From contig JANBRJ010000004.1 of NCBI GenBank assembly GCA_027577595.1, positions 1-64,000 on the forward strand: a stretch of 64,000 nt of DNA, given 5' to 3'. A program made the translations under genes and the position numbers. This DNA comes from Coemansia sp. RSA 487 (lineage: Eukaryota > Kickxellomycota > Kickxellomycetes > Kickxellales > Kickxellaceae). The notes under the pieces were generated by a model. The model saw only the letters and a program-made list of their open reading frames with translations. It made no database searches and was not told the origin of the DNA. This document shows, piece by piece, positions 30,995-42,429 of the stretch. The first letter of the stretch is position 1. The number at the start of each line of letters is the position of its first letter.

Positions 30995-32757
30995 CTATGA
31001 AAATATTTCCTGCTCAGATACAAGTGTCTCAACATCTTTGGCCGAGTCGCTGAGGTCCAAAGGTGCTAGCAACAGCAGAAACGCAGTTTTGCATTTGGAT
31101 TCTGCAATCTGGATGTCAACACAAAAGTCTTCCAAAAAGCTGCCGATCGCGCTTTCGACCTCATTTTCGGCATCTTCAGCGACATCAGGACAGAAAAACT
31201 CTGCAAAGTCCTTGAAAAGAGCCTTGCAAAGCTCTAGCCCAAGCGCATATGCCAGAGGCAGCGGTATGGCGTTGCCAATCTGAAGATACATATCCCTAGT
31301 GGCCTCCTATTTGTAGCTGTAAATTCTAAACATGTCCGGGAATCCCTGTGCACGGGCACATTTGTGCACACTAAGAACCGCCACTGATCTCGTCTGGATG
31401 AACGACCGAGCATTTGCCACGGAATGTAGAGGTGTCGGCTTCGCGAATCAACGGTGTCCAGAACAAGTGCCGCGCGTCGTCGTACTCTTTTTCTGCACTG
31501 CCTGGGCGTAAGTTTGGTGGAATAACGCGCATGCTTCTGAGGATCTGGACATCCGCATGGAGACTCTTCGTAGTGCCCTGCCTTTTATTAATAAAGGCCT
31601 TCTTGCTGGAAAAACTCACAATGTAGCCGATATCAAACGGCTGATCTTGGTGGCGCGATGGAATGTACAGCAATATCATTTAGATGGTACTTTATTCCGT
31701 TGACAGCTGCTGTTTCCAGGAACACCAGTGATCTCTTTGAAATAGAAAGGTCGCTATCATCCTTGTCCATTGTGCTCATAACGCACCGCTTGACACCACC
31801 AAACGCACGGCCAAGCCTTATATCCGGTGTCTTCTCGTTGTGGTTGCACGATATGCACCACGGCTGGACATACCGATCTTTGCCTTACATATGCATGTTG
31901 ACATCCTCAAACAAACCAGAAAATCTAACATACTAGAATCTGCAAAAGAGCTTACTCTCTGCGATCCATGCATCCACATCCAAGTCCACTCTTGTTGCAA
32001 TGAAGGGCACGCTGATCTTGCCGCAAAAATGCTGCTTAAATGAGTATGTCTGGTACTCATCCACAAGGCACCACTCATTTGTCAAGGAAATTTCTTGCAA
32101 AATCGTGTCCCTTTCTGGAAGCAACAGGCATCCGTGGAGCTTCCACTCGTTGCCAGTAATTCCCCTCGAGATGCTGACAACTTGCATCGCCCGAGCAAAG
32201 GGCCCCGACACAGATTTGTCCATATCATCGTCTGACGCTGATGCGTCGTTGGATCTAGAGTTCCAAAACGATAGCAGCGAGCTTCTCCCAGTTAGAGGCG
32301 TTGGAGCAGCAATGAGAACAGTCTCGCCAATCTTGACAGGTATCACATCCTCTAGCACTTCACCGTCATATACAGAGGATCTATGCGTAATGCTGACGCT
32401 GCTATAGTAGCGCTTGCTTTCGTTGGTGCCTGGAATTCTGGCATCAGCAGTGCAGCTGATGTGGTTCGCTTGAACGTACTGCACAGGAGAACAGCGTTGG
32501 AAATCGGGTACTGGAATTATTCCTTTGATTTTCTCAGGCGATCCGAGCTTTGCTTTGACAGAGGCTTCGGCATAGCGCTTGCGCCATACGTCTGCAGATG
32601 TTTCCTTGTCATGTGTATCTTTGATCGTGCCTGTTTACGCAGGCTTGTGTGTCAACTCGTAGCTGCTAGCATCCAGCAGCTCCCAGGCGTAAAGTCCCTT
32701 TAATGCAAGTCGGCTCTGCGGGTTGTAATAGTATAGAATAGAAATAGAATCCTTCGG
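30995..32757 (-). pseudogene. DNMT1-like cytosine-5 DNA methyltransferase relic, catalytic core missing
   Basis: Read on the minus strand. From about 32757 an open stretch contains GLYAWELLDASSYEL and ends at an in-frame TAA (32635-32637). Next, 32634-31955 carries a first BAH domain: WKLHGCLLLPERDTILQEI, TNEWCLVDEYQTYSF and GKISVPF. A plausible 72-nt intron follows (GT at 31955-31954, AG at 31885-31884). Splicing it joins WIAES to KDRYVQPWCISC in frame. The second BAH domain follows: FDIGYIVSF, YDDARHLFWT and FRGKCSVVHPDEI, then TAG at 31371-31373. After only 79 nt comes methyltransferase motif X (MYLQIGNAIPLPLAYALG, 31291 downward) in another frame. Motifs I-IX, some hundreds of residues including the PC catalytic loop, have no room. 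RFTS is also absent. It is therefore non-catalytic; the host's own gene seems to have decayed. Confidence 0.75.
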
Positions 32758-34291
32758 TTATAGAGTTGAAACAGGAAAAGCACTAGAAACGGATCAGAGA
32801 AGAAAACCTATGCGATCTAATTGCTTCTCCCTCTCTCACATATTCAGTACCAGCAATCAAATTGGGCAAACACCCATTATATTATGTTATGCTTTTGATT
32901 GTGGCGGGCCAGCCCTTTCCAAAATCGCACACAATTTGGCCACACGCGACGCGTCGAGAGTGCAAAAAGGAACCACGCGTGTTTTTTCTTGATATTTCGA
33001 TCGCGCCATGCTTACCTTGGTGTTGATTTGATACAAAAACTGTGAATGGCTATAATTTGGAAGTCTAGCTTTTCGTTCACCAACACTGTGTGGCTAATGA
33101 AGGTGGACATTCAGATGCGGTAGTTTACCCACGCCTAGCCGCACGTTTGGGCTGCACTGCCCGCGGTTTTAAGTTTGTCTCACAGACATATAAGCCAGAA
33201 TGCGGGTGGAGACGCTTGTCATGTCCCTCCCAACTCCACACACCAATGCCTGCGTGGGCTTGGAATTGCTTGCTTCTTTTTTTCCATTTAATATAGTAGA
33301 AAGGCTACAAGCCGCTTTTTGCCACGATAAATGACATGTATGGAATAATACCATTATTAAAAAGCCTCTATCGCGCTTTCTTAATATCTAAATGTTCGGC
33401 ACCAGAAAGTGGATAATTTATGTGCATCTCAATAACCCGCAGAACAAAAAAGTGGAAGTTTGTTCATTGCTGATTATGTCAGGGAATTCCAGAGACTATA
33501 CCAATGGCCTGCTTTCCTCTCTACTGAGGCTGATATCATTGGGGATAAGCCGATGCTATATGTATTTTGGCAAAATTACTTCTCCGCAAGGATGCACGCT
33601 TGTATTAGATATACCAATACATGATGAAAAAGCCATGCATTATATGCCGTTCCAAATACTAGAAACATAGACTTAAAGTATGTGTGCTTTCGATAGGGGA
33701 GGTGATGCTCTGTGGAGAGGCAATTTGGCAAGGTTGGTAAACATTGGTAAAATTACATATTGCTCTTGCTTGTTTATTTCGTTTATATTTCCCCAGAGAA
33801 TCGTTTAGCTTGTAGTTTTTTTAACGATAAGCTTTAGATTTATCATTGCCACTCTTTTCTGCCTCACGTTGGCCTTTTTATTCATAAGCCCAAGCTACAG
33901 GCGTGCCTGATTCATATCTTCTCCAGTGTGTTTTCTTTTTCTTGCTATTGTTTCAAACCTGGATCCATTCCGATTCAAAAGGTATAGTCTTTGTGGTAGA
34001 GATTCGATATATTGGAAAGCGATCGAGGTCATATACAGAAGGCTAGCAATGTTTCAACTATCTTATTGTATATAGTTTGGAACTAAATTGAAGCGCACTC
34101 TCGCAAATTCATTTTGTACCATCGCTGTTTCAATTGTATATTAGAGTATATGCCGCATCAGCACAAGCCAGTGTTAACTTTTGTGCCATCTATACATTGC
34201 TTGTATTGTTTATATCTAACAAACAAACCATCCTTTGAATCTGTCGTATAATTGTTGTAGACATTATATATTCCGTGTTTCTTGAATCAAT
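32758..34291. other. 1.5 kb gene-free region before the aspartic protease
   Basis: A+T-rich. A 92-codon ORF at 33392-33670 has no recognisable domain and I do not call it. No RNA gene or repeat noticed. Confidence 0.45.
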
Positions 34292-36403
34292 ATGTGGAAG
34301 TACTTGACAATAACAGCGCTAGCCATAGATGCGATGTTGATATCTGCTGCCACACTCCCGCAGCAGTACCCACAAGACAACTAGTAAGTATTTTATTAGC
34401 TATTTATCTGCGCATCTAGAAGTTTTCAGTGTAAAAGTAGTACTAATATTACAGCTTTCCTTTTGCACAAAGTAGCCTACCATCATCGGAGAAACAACAA
34501 CTTCCCGTATTAGATGGACTCCCAGTCACAGGAATGCAGCTTGTTGCTGTTGACAGCGACAGCGACGAAAACAAGCCCCCACAGCCAAACTCAGAGCAAT
34601 CTGTATTTGACAACGATACCGGAGCGCAACAGCCAAGCAATGGTAGTGGGAACGGTTCGATTAAAATTCCAATTTCGGTACACAAATCAGCAACCAGCAG
34701 GGCATCGACAATGGCGGCCAGGATCAAAACACTGAAAAAGCACATGCTCAATGTTCCAGGCAAGTGGCTGCAGGCAGTAGAGAAGCTTCCGGTCAAAGAA
34801 TACGGCAATGGGATTGAGGTAAGTCAAGATATATTGTAACATATTCCAAACAAGATGAATGCATCCGTGGTAATTGCACCTGTTACGACGCATAATTATC
34901 GTGCTTCAAAAAGAAACCACTGCAGGCTTTGATATAGCCAAATGAGAGAGACACGTTCACACACTGCTTACCACGACGATGTATTACTCTATCGAGTGTG
35001 TTATTGATCTTTCAATTAATGTAGTACTATGGCGAAGTCGGGGTGGGCACCCCGCCTCAAAAATTTAAACTGGACCTGGATACTGGGTCCGGGGACGTTT
35101 GGCTTGCTGGAGAGCAGTGTGACGTGTGCAGCCGCCATAAAAAGTTTAGTCCGAAAAAGTCGTCATCATACAAGCTAGAAGGAAGGAAATGGGGTATTTC
35201 ATACGGCGATGGCTCGTTTGCTGCTGGATACACGGCTAGAGTAAGTAGAACAATTGCGATCGTTCCCCTAGAAACAAACTGTAGTAATGTATTTTTTAAA
35301 AAAGAAAACCTCAAGCGTAAATTCTAACGACCTATTATTTTGACAAACCACCAATTCTCTCTGGGGCTATTTTTACATATTTGATTTTACTATTAGGACA
35401 CCGTCACCATTGGAAATCTCACGGTGCCAAACCAGGTCATTGGATTGGCAGTAAACGAATCCAAAGCGTATCAAGTCGATACCGTGGATGGGCTGCTGGG
35501 GCTTTCATATAGTGGAGTATCATTCATTCAAGGTAAGTAGTCTTAAACATTGGCAGCGTCTTTTAATTTTTTAAAGTTTTAAATGCAGTGAAAGTGCTAA
35601 TGATCTTTCGTATAAAAATCTTCAACGTATTAGGAGTCACAACATTCCTGGACAACATTTACGAAAACAACTATTTGAAAGATCCGCTATTTTCTGTGTA
35701 CATTAAGGAGAAAGACAAGGACGACTATGCGGGTGAGTACCTGTTTGGCGACATCGACAGAGACCGGTACAGCGGGGAGCTGACCTGGGTCCCACTGTAC
35801 CAGCCCAAGTTCTGGCAAATAATGCTTGACAGTATGTCGCTTAGCGTCGACGGTGTTGGAAAGGAAAGCATGGAGATCAACGGACCAGCGATCTTGGACA
35901 CAGGAACCACGCTTATTGTGATGAGTGACGAGCAAGCAACCGAATTCCACAGGGCAATTCCTTCCGCAGAAAACAGCGACATCTACGGCTGGATCATGCC
36001 GTGCAATACAGAGCAGCTTGTACCAGGCAATGTCAGCTTCACCATTGCTGGCGTGGATTTTTCTGTGCCCGTTAAAAACATTGTGCGCGAGCCAGTCAAA
36101 GGCCTGGATGGTTGGTGCTTCTCGGCAGTCACAAACGGCGCATCCAACGTAAGTAGTTTGTTTGCATGCCACTCTTTTATCCCCTATACTTTTTCTCATC
36201 TCATCCCCCTCCTTAAACAGGACATCGTTTGTTCAAAAGAAAAAGCAACTAGGTACTAATTTTCTGTTAAACACTGCTTGTTCATGTCTGCTAATTGCTT
36301 ATATCTGTAGTTTATTATTCTTGGAGACGTTTTCTTGCGCTCAAACTACGTTGTGTTTGACCGCGGCAACACGCGTGTTGGTATTGCGCCCTCTAAGCAT
36401 TGA
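34292..36403 (+). CDS. Secreted pepsin-like aspartic protease, six exons
   Basis: The proposed exons are 34292-34383, 34455-34818, 35025-35240, 35397-35532, 35634-36148 and 36311-36403. Five GT-AG introns of 71, 206, 156, 101 and 162 nt separate them, all with GTAAGT donors. Phases agree at every junction and the product is 471 residues. It starts with a signal peptide (MWKYLTITALAIDAML) and a Ser/Gln-rich propeptide to about residue 150. The catalytic domain follows, with YYGEVGVGTPPQKF and the first active-site motif DTGS (Asp171). The flap is GISYGDGSFAAGY and the second active-site motif is ILDTGTTL (Asp358). The end is ILGDVFLRSNYVVFDR. The enzyme should cleave proteins outside the cell or in the vacuole. 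The last intron might hide a small exon near 36221-36252, but the direct join reads better. Confidence 0.85.
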
Positions 36404-36642
36404 ATGAAAAATACATTTTCTTTTTACAAAATACTTTCCTTTAAACAGATATTATATTATATGGTGTTATTCGCTAGCTCTTGCACAACAAGAAGAGAGA
36501 GGGGACAATTGAAGGCAATACAAAACGATATCGATTATATAATGGGAAAATAATAGGCAGTTTGACAAGAGCTTTTACTATTGTTTCGCAAACACTGAAA
36601 TACACACGCTTATACTAATACTGCATGACACAATATACAAGG

Positions 36643-37731
36643 TTACAGGCGGGCAACAGTAGCAACGCCCTTCATCGAAACGCCACCCTCGTTGTTTGCA
36701 ACCCACAGCTCACAGCGACTTGTTTCGCCAGTAGAGTCAGGACCGATCCAACGGCCATTCAGAGACAACGACTGGGCGCAGTAAAGAGGAGAGATGGCAC
36801 GGTAGTCAAAGCTCTTTAGGGCCATCCCAGCAGGCATATGCGACTGGAGTAGCTGGAGCAAAAGCGTGCAGGTGAGTGGACCGTGGACAAGAAGACCCGG
36901 GTGGTTTTCGACGCCGCATGCATAAGGAGCGTCGTAGTGGATGCGGTGGGAATTCCACGACAGCGCAGAGTAGCGGAACAGAAGGATCTCGGAGGGCGTA
37001 ATAGTGTGGGAAAAGTCAGGCTGCTTGTTGTAGCTGACGATTTTGCGCTGAAGGTTTGTCGGCACCATGTAAGCCAGATCGCGATATTCCGTGACACACA
37101 GCCCCGTGTCGTTGCACATATCGAGACAGAGCTTGACAAACACCAATGGGTCGGCACCAGATCTCTCCTTAATGTCCACGGTCTTTATTGTCTTTGTTTG
37201 CGTTGTCAGGTGGCCAACCCGGAGCGGGTTTGCAGGGGCAAACTCGATCAGGCCGCCTGCCCACACTCTTTGCACGAAGGGGTGTGGTGGAGCCTCGTCG
37301 GCATGGTATCCGTCGGGCGCCAGCTCGGGCTCGGTTGTGTGGGATGGAAAGTATACGAGATGTGCGGCTGGAGGCAGGATAGCGCCTGCGGCTACATCGC
37401 CAACCTCTGCGTCGCGTGGATAGTTGGGATAGTTTGCCGGAAGATATGGGCGTATCGACTGGTCCAGCAGGGTTATCTGACGGCCGTCCATGCGGTCCCT
37501 GAGGACGGACTTGCTTCCTACAGTAGACTCTTTCCATGCGAAAACTGTGTCGAGGTGGCTGGAGGCGGGGCTATCAGACGACATCAAGCGAACAGCAGTT
37601 ACGGGCACAAGCATTTTATGTCTAGGCGTGTAAGATAAGACAGGACGCAGTAACGCAGCAGTGCAGTGGTCCAAACGAGAGAAGAGCTGAAACAAGCCGG
37701 GCGCGCAAAAGCGTCTTTGCAAACCCGACAT
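36643..37731 (-). CDS. HTD2: HTD2-like mitochondrial 3-hydroxyacyl-thioester dehydratase
   Basis: Htd2 carries out the dehydration step of mitochondrial type II fatty acid synthesis, the route that supplies octanoyl for lipoic acid. The frame opens at a GTG (37788); the first ATG, at 37731, gives 362 residues. The N-terminus (MSGLQRRFCAPGLFQLF) is basic and amphipathic, fitting a mitochondrial presequence. Residues about 45-200 look like a first, degenerate hot-dog unit. The second holds the hydratase motif FRYSALSWNSHRIHYD and then HPGLLVHGPLT, the catalytic region of the fungal Htd2/mesaconyl-C4-CoA hydratase group. An alternative is another FAS1-type dehydratase of the same group. Confidence 0.8.
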   Translation of the reverse strand: MSGLQRRFCAPGLFQLFSRLDHCTAALLRPVLSYTPRHKMLVPVTAVRLMSSDSPASSHLDTVFAWKESTVGSKSVLRDRMDGRQITLLDQSIRPYLPANYPNYPRDAEVGDVAAGAILPPAAHLVYFPSHTTEPELAPDGYHADEAPPHPFVQRVWAGGLIEFAPANPLRVGHLTTQTKTIKTVDIKERSGADPLVFVKLCLDMCNDTGLCVTEYRDLAYMVPTNLQRKIVSYNKQPDFSHTITPSEILLFRYSALSWNSHRIHYDAPYACGVENHPGLLVHGPLTCTLLLQLLQSHMPAGMALKSFDYRAISPLYCAQSLSLNGRWIGPDSTGETSRCELWVANNEGGVSMKGVATVARL

Positions 37732-39264
37732 TTTATAGACCGATAAAGTAATGTGATCCTTTATTGATAACGGAAGAACACAAGCCACTGTTTATGTAGA
37801 GGTAGAAACAAGCCTCCCTTGACTTCAAATCGCGAGCTGCAAGCAATAGGTAAATCAATAGCAGAAATTAAGCACCAGCACAAATGTAGAACGGAAAAAA
37901 TGAAAGGAAAAGCAAGGTTTGATGTGAGATAGTTTATCTTAACCAGGTTCTCCACATTTCATGGACCCCTCATCCCGAAAACTGGCGCGCTCAAGAAACA
38001 GCAACAGCGATTTGCACAAATGGTAAGTTCTGGGAGCCAGAATATGTACAAAACAAATCACATGACGGATGAAAGATCTGTGGAGCAACCACACATGGGG
38101 CTTACAGTAGAAACAGGAACAACAGCAGCACATGGGGCTTCTTCATCTACACACAGCGATCAAAGGCAAGTGAAAAGAGTCCGAATCCATCGATTGCAGA
38201 GGCAGCATCGGACCGGGCAGTCACGCAAGACAAACAAGCTCTACCAAATAAAGAAAGCGAGGCTGGAAATGAAGCGTGGCAAGTGAAAACAAGCAATTCC
38301 ACAGCTGGGCAGTAGAAGTAAGAACTGGTGCACCGCCTCCCTTCTTTCCTTATTTGGCGGCAAAACAGAGTTGTTAGTTGAAAAAGACGGTAACATATAC
38401 CAAAACAAAGCAGCATCAGCATCAGCAGAACCACATATGGAATATATAATATGAACGGTTTAAAGCCGCTTTCCTCGATTGGCGCGAGAATGTTTGGATT
38501 TGATATTGCACAACATTTGGTGCCTTTGTTTGCTGTCTTTGGGGGGTGTTGGAGGCGTGCAAAATACAAGTAAATAGCGCTACGGAAATATTGTTATTAT
38601 TATTAGTTCGTTTGCAAGCTGAAGCGACAAACACGGCAAAAGCGAGGTATTTTGCAAAGACAGACAAACAATAGAGTAAAGTCAATTGTGTGAAGAAAAA
38701 GGCTCTAGGCAAAGGATGTTTTCCAACTTTAAAAACCCAACTTTGAACAACAATAGTTGCTCTATTTGGGTGGGCTTTGTCTATGTCCAAAATATGACAT
38801 CCGCACACACGCCCCTAGCTCCCTCCGTTCCCTCGTTCTATCCAGCGCAATGAAGACAACAAGAAAGCACTATATTGACTGGATATTGCTGCTGACTCTG
38901 CTACAACGGTGCCTTATTCCCCAGCTGCTCTAGAAAAAGCTCAAGGGAGAAGGGATTCGGGGGACATCCAGCAACACCTCGACTTTTACCTTCTTTTGTT
39001 TCTGCGTCTCCCTACGAGTATATACTGCATTTTACAACATCCATATTCTAACGCTACAAGTACGCGTGCTAGCATCAACTGCCTTCTCTTTGGCGTACTT
39101 GCAGGCCTTTTTTGGAACAAGGGATTCTGTCTTTCTGTCTGTTGCTTTTCTCCTTTGGATCCCTATTCTCCAGCCTCTTCGTCTCTTCTTTTCTCTGTTT
39201 TCTCTTCTCCAACAGCATAATATCTATATCATAGCCAACATCCATAACCATTCTATTTCATTGA
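37732..39264. other. 1.5 kb divergent promoter region
   Basis: Between minus-strand HTD2-like and the plus-strand arrestin-like gene. A long pyrimidine-rich tract (about 39090-39220) precedes the arrestin ATG. I see no gene or RNA element. Confidence 0.45.
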
Positions 39265-41664
39265 ATGCTTTCGCCGGCCAAGAAAAGAGCATCGTCTGCG
39301 ATGTCAAGCACTGCACCAGGCATACCCAGTCCAAGAAAGCAGAATCAGTCGCTGCTGTCAACCGTCGATACACAAAACAGCAGCAACCAGGATCCACGCA
39401 TTAAATCCTTTGATTTAGTATTTCCGCTAAAGAAGCCAGCAAATGGACTCAAGCCGCTGCGCACCTACCATGGTGAAATAAACATTGAGGTGACAGAGCC
39501 GGTGGCTGTAAATCAGCTGAACCTGACATTCGAGGGCTGGGAGCGGGTGGACTTCGGAACCAAGGTCGGTGCATCACGCAGACCCATCTGCCGATCGACC
39601 GAGGATCTGCTGCAGACAAGCAGCTCTGTGGTCGACACCATCGTCGACCGCTCAGTCTTTAGCTTCACCTTTTCAACACCCAATGTCAACTTTCCAACAT
39701 CCATGGAGTCTGCTATCTGCGAGATCTCGTATTCTATAACAGCAACGCTCGTCGGCGCCTCTGATGCAGCCTCGCACGAAGCCGCTAGCAGAGCCACCGC
39801 GTGTGCAAACAACATCGGCACACTCGCCACATCGACGCTGCCCGTGCAGATGGCTCCAAGGGTGCTTCCGTCGGGTGTCGGATGGCTCAAGCCTCTCATA
39901 ATGCGTGATGGCGTCATGCTTGCTGAGCCAATCAAGCGCAGGTTCCGCAGGCAAACGATCCAGAAAGCCATGAACATTTGCGTGCAGGTGCGTAACCATT
40001 GTTGCACGCTTGGCGAGGCCATTTCTGTCGACGTCGATGCTACCATGCTGCAAAGCGATAGGGTGCTGACCTTTGTGCGCGCTGCAGTCATCGAGCAGGT
40101 GGCGCTAAAGACTAGCGTGCAGGACGAGGAGGCGCTGGCGGCCATCCGGGGCTTCCTCAGTGGCCAGGGCACGGCAAACAGCCCAACCGTGATCCTGGCC
40201 GAGCGCACGCTCAACCGAAAGGTGTCAGAGATAGACCCCAGCATGCTGACAACGCCGTCGGCCAGCGACTGGGGCACATCGACTCCCTCGGTAAACGTGC
40301 AGAAGCGTCGCCAGAAAAACGCGCCGCCGCTGGTCGGGCTCAACGGCATCCAGAACCTCCTCATCCGCGTGCCTCGCAAAGACGTGTGCACCGCCGACGG
40401 GTTCATCCTGAACTTCTCGCATGTCCTGCGGCTGACATTCGGACTCACGTCCAGGCCGTCCAGCAGCGGGAACTTTGACACAAAGTACACAACGAAGGAT
40501 ATCCCGCTGCGCCTGGTCACGTCCAAGTTTGGTGACGTCGGGCGAGCCTCGCAGGTCGAAATCAACAAGAGGTTGTCGGCGCTGACTATGGAGAGCGACG
40601 GAAGTGCAGCCTCTGAGGCATACGGATACTTGCTAAGCGAGAACTCAAGAGCCCTTCGACCAGAGTCACTTGAGTCCTTTGGCAGCTACAAAAATGTTCC
40701 TGCGCCAATACTCCTGGCCGTCCCTGATGCAATGAAAGGACGGTACACGCCGGTACCTCGGCCTGGCTCGAGCAGCGGGACGACTGCAATGTCAAAGACA
40801 ATGTCTGTTGCTGCATCGAGGGTATATTCGCTGAACAGTGCTATAGACCCGGACTCTGAGCTTGTTTCGGTATCACCAACGCCAGCCGATGAGCGCGGCT
40901 TCCAGTATGGTCCGCTGCCGCCGATTCCGCAGGCACTTCCGACGCCACAAATACAAAAGAGCAGCAGCACCACCGATATCCAGGGCTCTGTCCAGATCAC
41001 TGAAGGCGCTGCAGAACCGGAGAACGTGGATGCCGATCAAAGGAGCGTCGGCGGCGACAACGACAACGACAACGAGTCATCGGCATTGTATATGACTGGG
41101 CACAACAGCAGCAGCAACAACAACATGAGCTGGTCTGGCGACGAGGATAGGTTCCAGACATGCCGACAACAGCAGCGTGACACTTTGGTGGAGGTGGATC
41201 TCGCCACGGCAAGCTCACAGCAGCAGAACAGCTCGCTACAGAGCTTCCACTCGTTTGGCAGTTTAGGAAGCTTCAAAAGCAACGCATCGGCACATGCCAG
41301 CAAGCACACCAATGAGCCAAGCATTGTGTCGAATCCACAGGACAGCCAAGGCTCTGACACGCTGTCTGCGCAGAACTCGGCAAACTCCTTGGGCAGCTGC
41401 AAGCGGTTAAACGATGAAAACAAGGACGACCGGGCGGTCCGTATGAACGACAAGCGCGGATCAGCACAAAGCCAGAGCGATACGATTGTCTGCTCGCCAC
41501 CCATCGAGCAACATGACGTGTTTGGGAAGGAGGCCGTGTCAGCAAGCAGTGTGCCTGAGCTAAAGCTGATTCCATCGATACCGGCGATCAAGTCGCTGGA
41601 CGAAATGACAAGAGACTTTTTTGGTAACAGCAGCAGCATGGCTGGCGGCGAATATTTCAGATGA
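39265..41664 (+). CDS. Arrestin-like protein
   Basis: Fungal arrestin-related proteins usually connect membrane cargo to ubiquitin ligases. The 799-residue protein has an N-terminal arrestin-like fold: IKSFDLVFPLKKPANGLKPL, GEINIEVTEPVAVNQLNLTF, and FSFTFSTPNVNFPTSMES followed by ISYSITATLVG (to about residue 175). A second beta-rich unit with QKAMNICVQVRNHCCTLGEA (about 231-250) extends to about 435. The rest (about 450-799) is disordered, rich in Ser, Asn and Gln. It contains no PPxY motif, so binding to an Rsp5-type ligase is not obvious and may need a partner. I cannot assign it to a named ART, though LDB19-like N-domains look similar. Confidence 0.7.
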   Translation: MLSPAKKRASSAMSSTAPGIPSPRKQNQSLLSTVDTQNSSNQDPRIKSFDLVFPLKKPANGLKPLRTYHGEINIEVTEPVAVNQLNLTFEGWERVDFGTKVGASRRPICRSTEDLLQTSSSVVDTIVDRSVFSFTFSTPNVNFPTSMESAICEISYSITATLVGASDAASHEAASRATACANNIGTLATSTLPVQMAPRVLPSGVGWLKPLIMRDGVMLAEPIKRRFRRQTIQKAMNICVQVRNHCCTLGEAISVDVDATMLQSDRVLTFVRAAVIEQVALKTSVQDEEALAAIRGFLSGQGTANSPTVILAERTLNRKVSEIDPSMLTTPSASDWGTSTPSVNVQKRRQKNAPPLVGLNGIQNLLIRVPRKDVCTADGFILNFSHVLRLTFGLTSRPSSSGNFDTKYTTKDIPLRLVTSKFGDVGRASQVEINKRLSALTMESDGSAASEAYGYLLSENSRALRPESLESFGSYKNVPAPILLAVPDAMKGRYTPVPRPGSSSGTTAMSKTMSVAASRVYSLNSAIDPDSELVSVSPTPADERGFQYGPLPPIPQALPTPQIQKSSSTTDIQGSVQITEGAAEPENVDADQRSVGGDNDNDNESSALYMTGHNSSSNNNMSWSGDEDRFQTCRQQQRDTLVEVDLATASSQQQNSSLQSFHSFGSLGSFKSNASAHASKHTNEPSIVSNPQDSQGSDTLSAQNSANSLGSCKRLNDENKDDRAVRMNDKRGSAQSQSDTIVCSPPIEQHDVFGKEAVSASSVPELKLIPSIPAIKSLDEMTRDFFGNSSSMAGGEYFR

Positions 41665-41920
41665 TTTTTGTGGTTATCGTTGCTGGCTCAGGCTAAAGCA
41701 TGTTGCGAAAACAGTGGGAACCGGATCCCGATATGAGCTTATTTGATCCATTTTGCCTTCGTGGCTATCTTTACGAACTTTTGTGTGTACGGCAAACATT
41801 TGTCTTTTTCTTAGTGCTTTCTATTTCATTCATCCACATTCCTTCAAATGTACCATTCCCTTGTGTTGCACATTAAGCTTCTTTACTTTATATAGCACCA
41901 CGGTTGATAAAACTTGTGTG

Positions 41921-41943
41921 AGAGCTAGAGCTAGAGCTAGAGC
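41921..41943. repeat. (AGAGCT)n microsatellite
   Basis: Nearly four units of AGAGCT run from 41921 to 41943, ending a few bases before the stop codon of the minus-strand RidA gene, so in its 3' UTR. Confidence 0.9.
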
Positions 41944-41946
41944 ATC

Positions 41947-42429
41947 TTAATTGAGCGTGGCAATAGCCTCAATCTCGACCTTTGCGTTCTTCGGCAGCTT
42001 TCCGACCTCAAAGGCAGAGCGGGCGGGCGGTGCAGTGTGGAACACCTTTCCGTAGACCTCATTCATCGCCGGCCACTCGTTGATATCGTCAAGAAAGCAC
42101 GTAGTCTTGACAACATTGGCGATGCTGCTACCCGAAGCGACAAGAACGGCCTCGAGGTTCTTGAGTACCTGGTCCGTCTGGCCCGAGATGTCCTTGGCTT
42201 CGATCTCACCCGACGCAGGGTTGATTGGAATCTGCCCGGAAACGAACACCATGCCGTTGGAAACGATGGCTTGCGAGTAGGGCCCGAGCGCAGCGGGTGC
42301 ATTGGTGGTGGAAACAACTTGGCGGGACGACATTGCGTGGATCGTGCTGACTGTGAATAGGCGCCGTGGAGCAGAAGAAACAAAAAGCGAAGATAGTCTA
42401 GGCGTGGCCCGAGTAATAGTTGCAAACAT
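41947..42429 (-). CDS. MMF1: RidA/YjgF family enamine/imine deaminase, mitochondrial
   Basis: RidA proteins hydrolyse reactive 2-aminoacrylate and other enamines released by PLP enzymes. The 160-residue protein starts with a mitochondrial-type presequence (MFATITRATPRLSSLFVSS, Arg/Ser-rich). The RidA core begins at about residue 40: NAPAALGPYSQAIVSNGMVF, VSGQIPINPASGEI and a closing PPARSAFEVGKLPKNAKVEI, which carries the conserved catalytic Arg. A second Met at residue 33 (MSSRQVV) could give a cytosolic form, as in fungi with separate Hmf1 and Mmf1 products; that is inference. Confidence 0.93.
   Translation of the reverse strand: MFATITRATPRLSSLFVSSAPRRLFTVSTIHAMSSRQVVSTTNAPAALGPYSQAIVSNGMVFVSGQIPINPASGEIEAKDISGQTDQVLKNLEAVLVASGSSIANVVKTTCFLDDINEWPAMNEVYGKVFHTAPPARSAFEVGKLPKNAKVEIEAIATLN

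Noticed and set aside
33392-33670. 92-codon plus-strand ORF
   Set aside because: No recognisable motif, poor composition and no supporting signal; probably chance.
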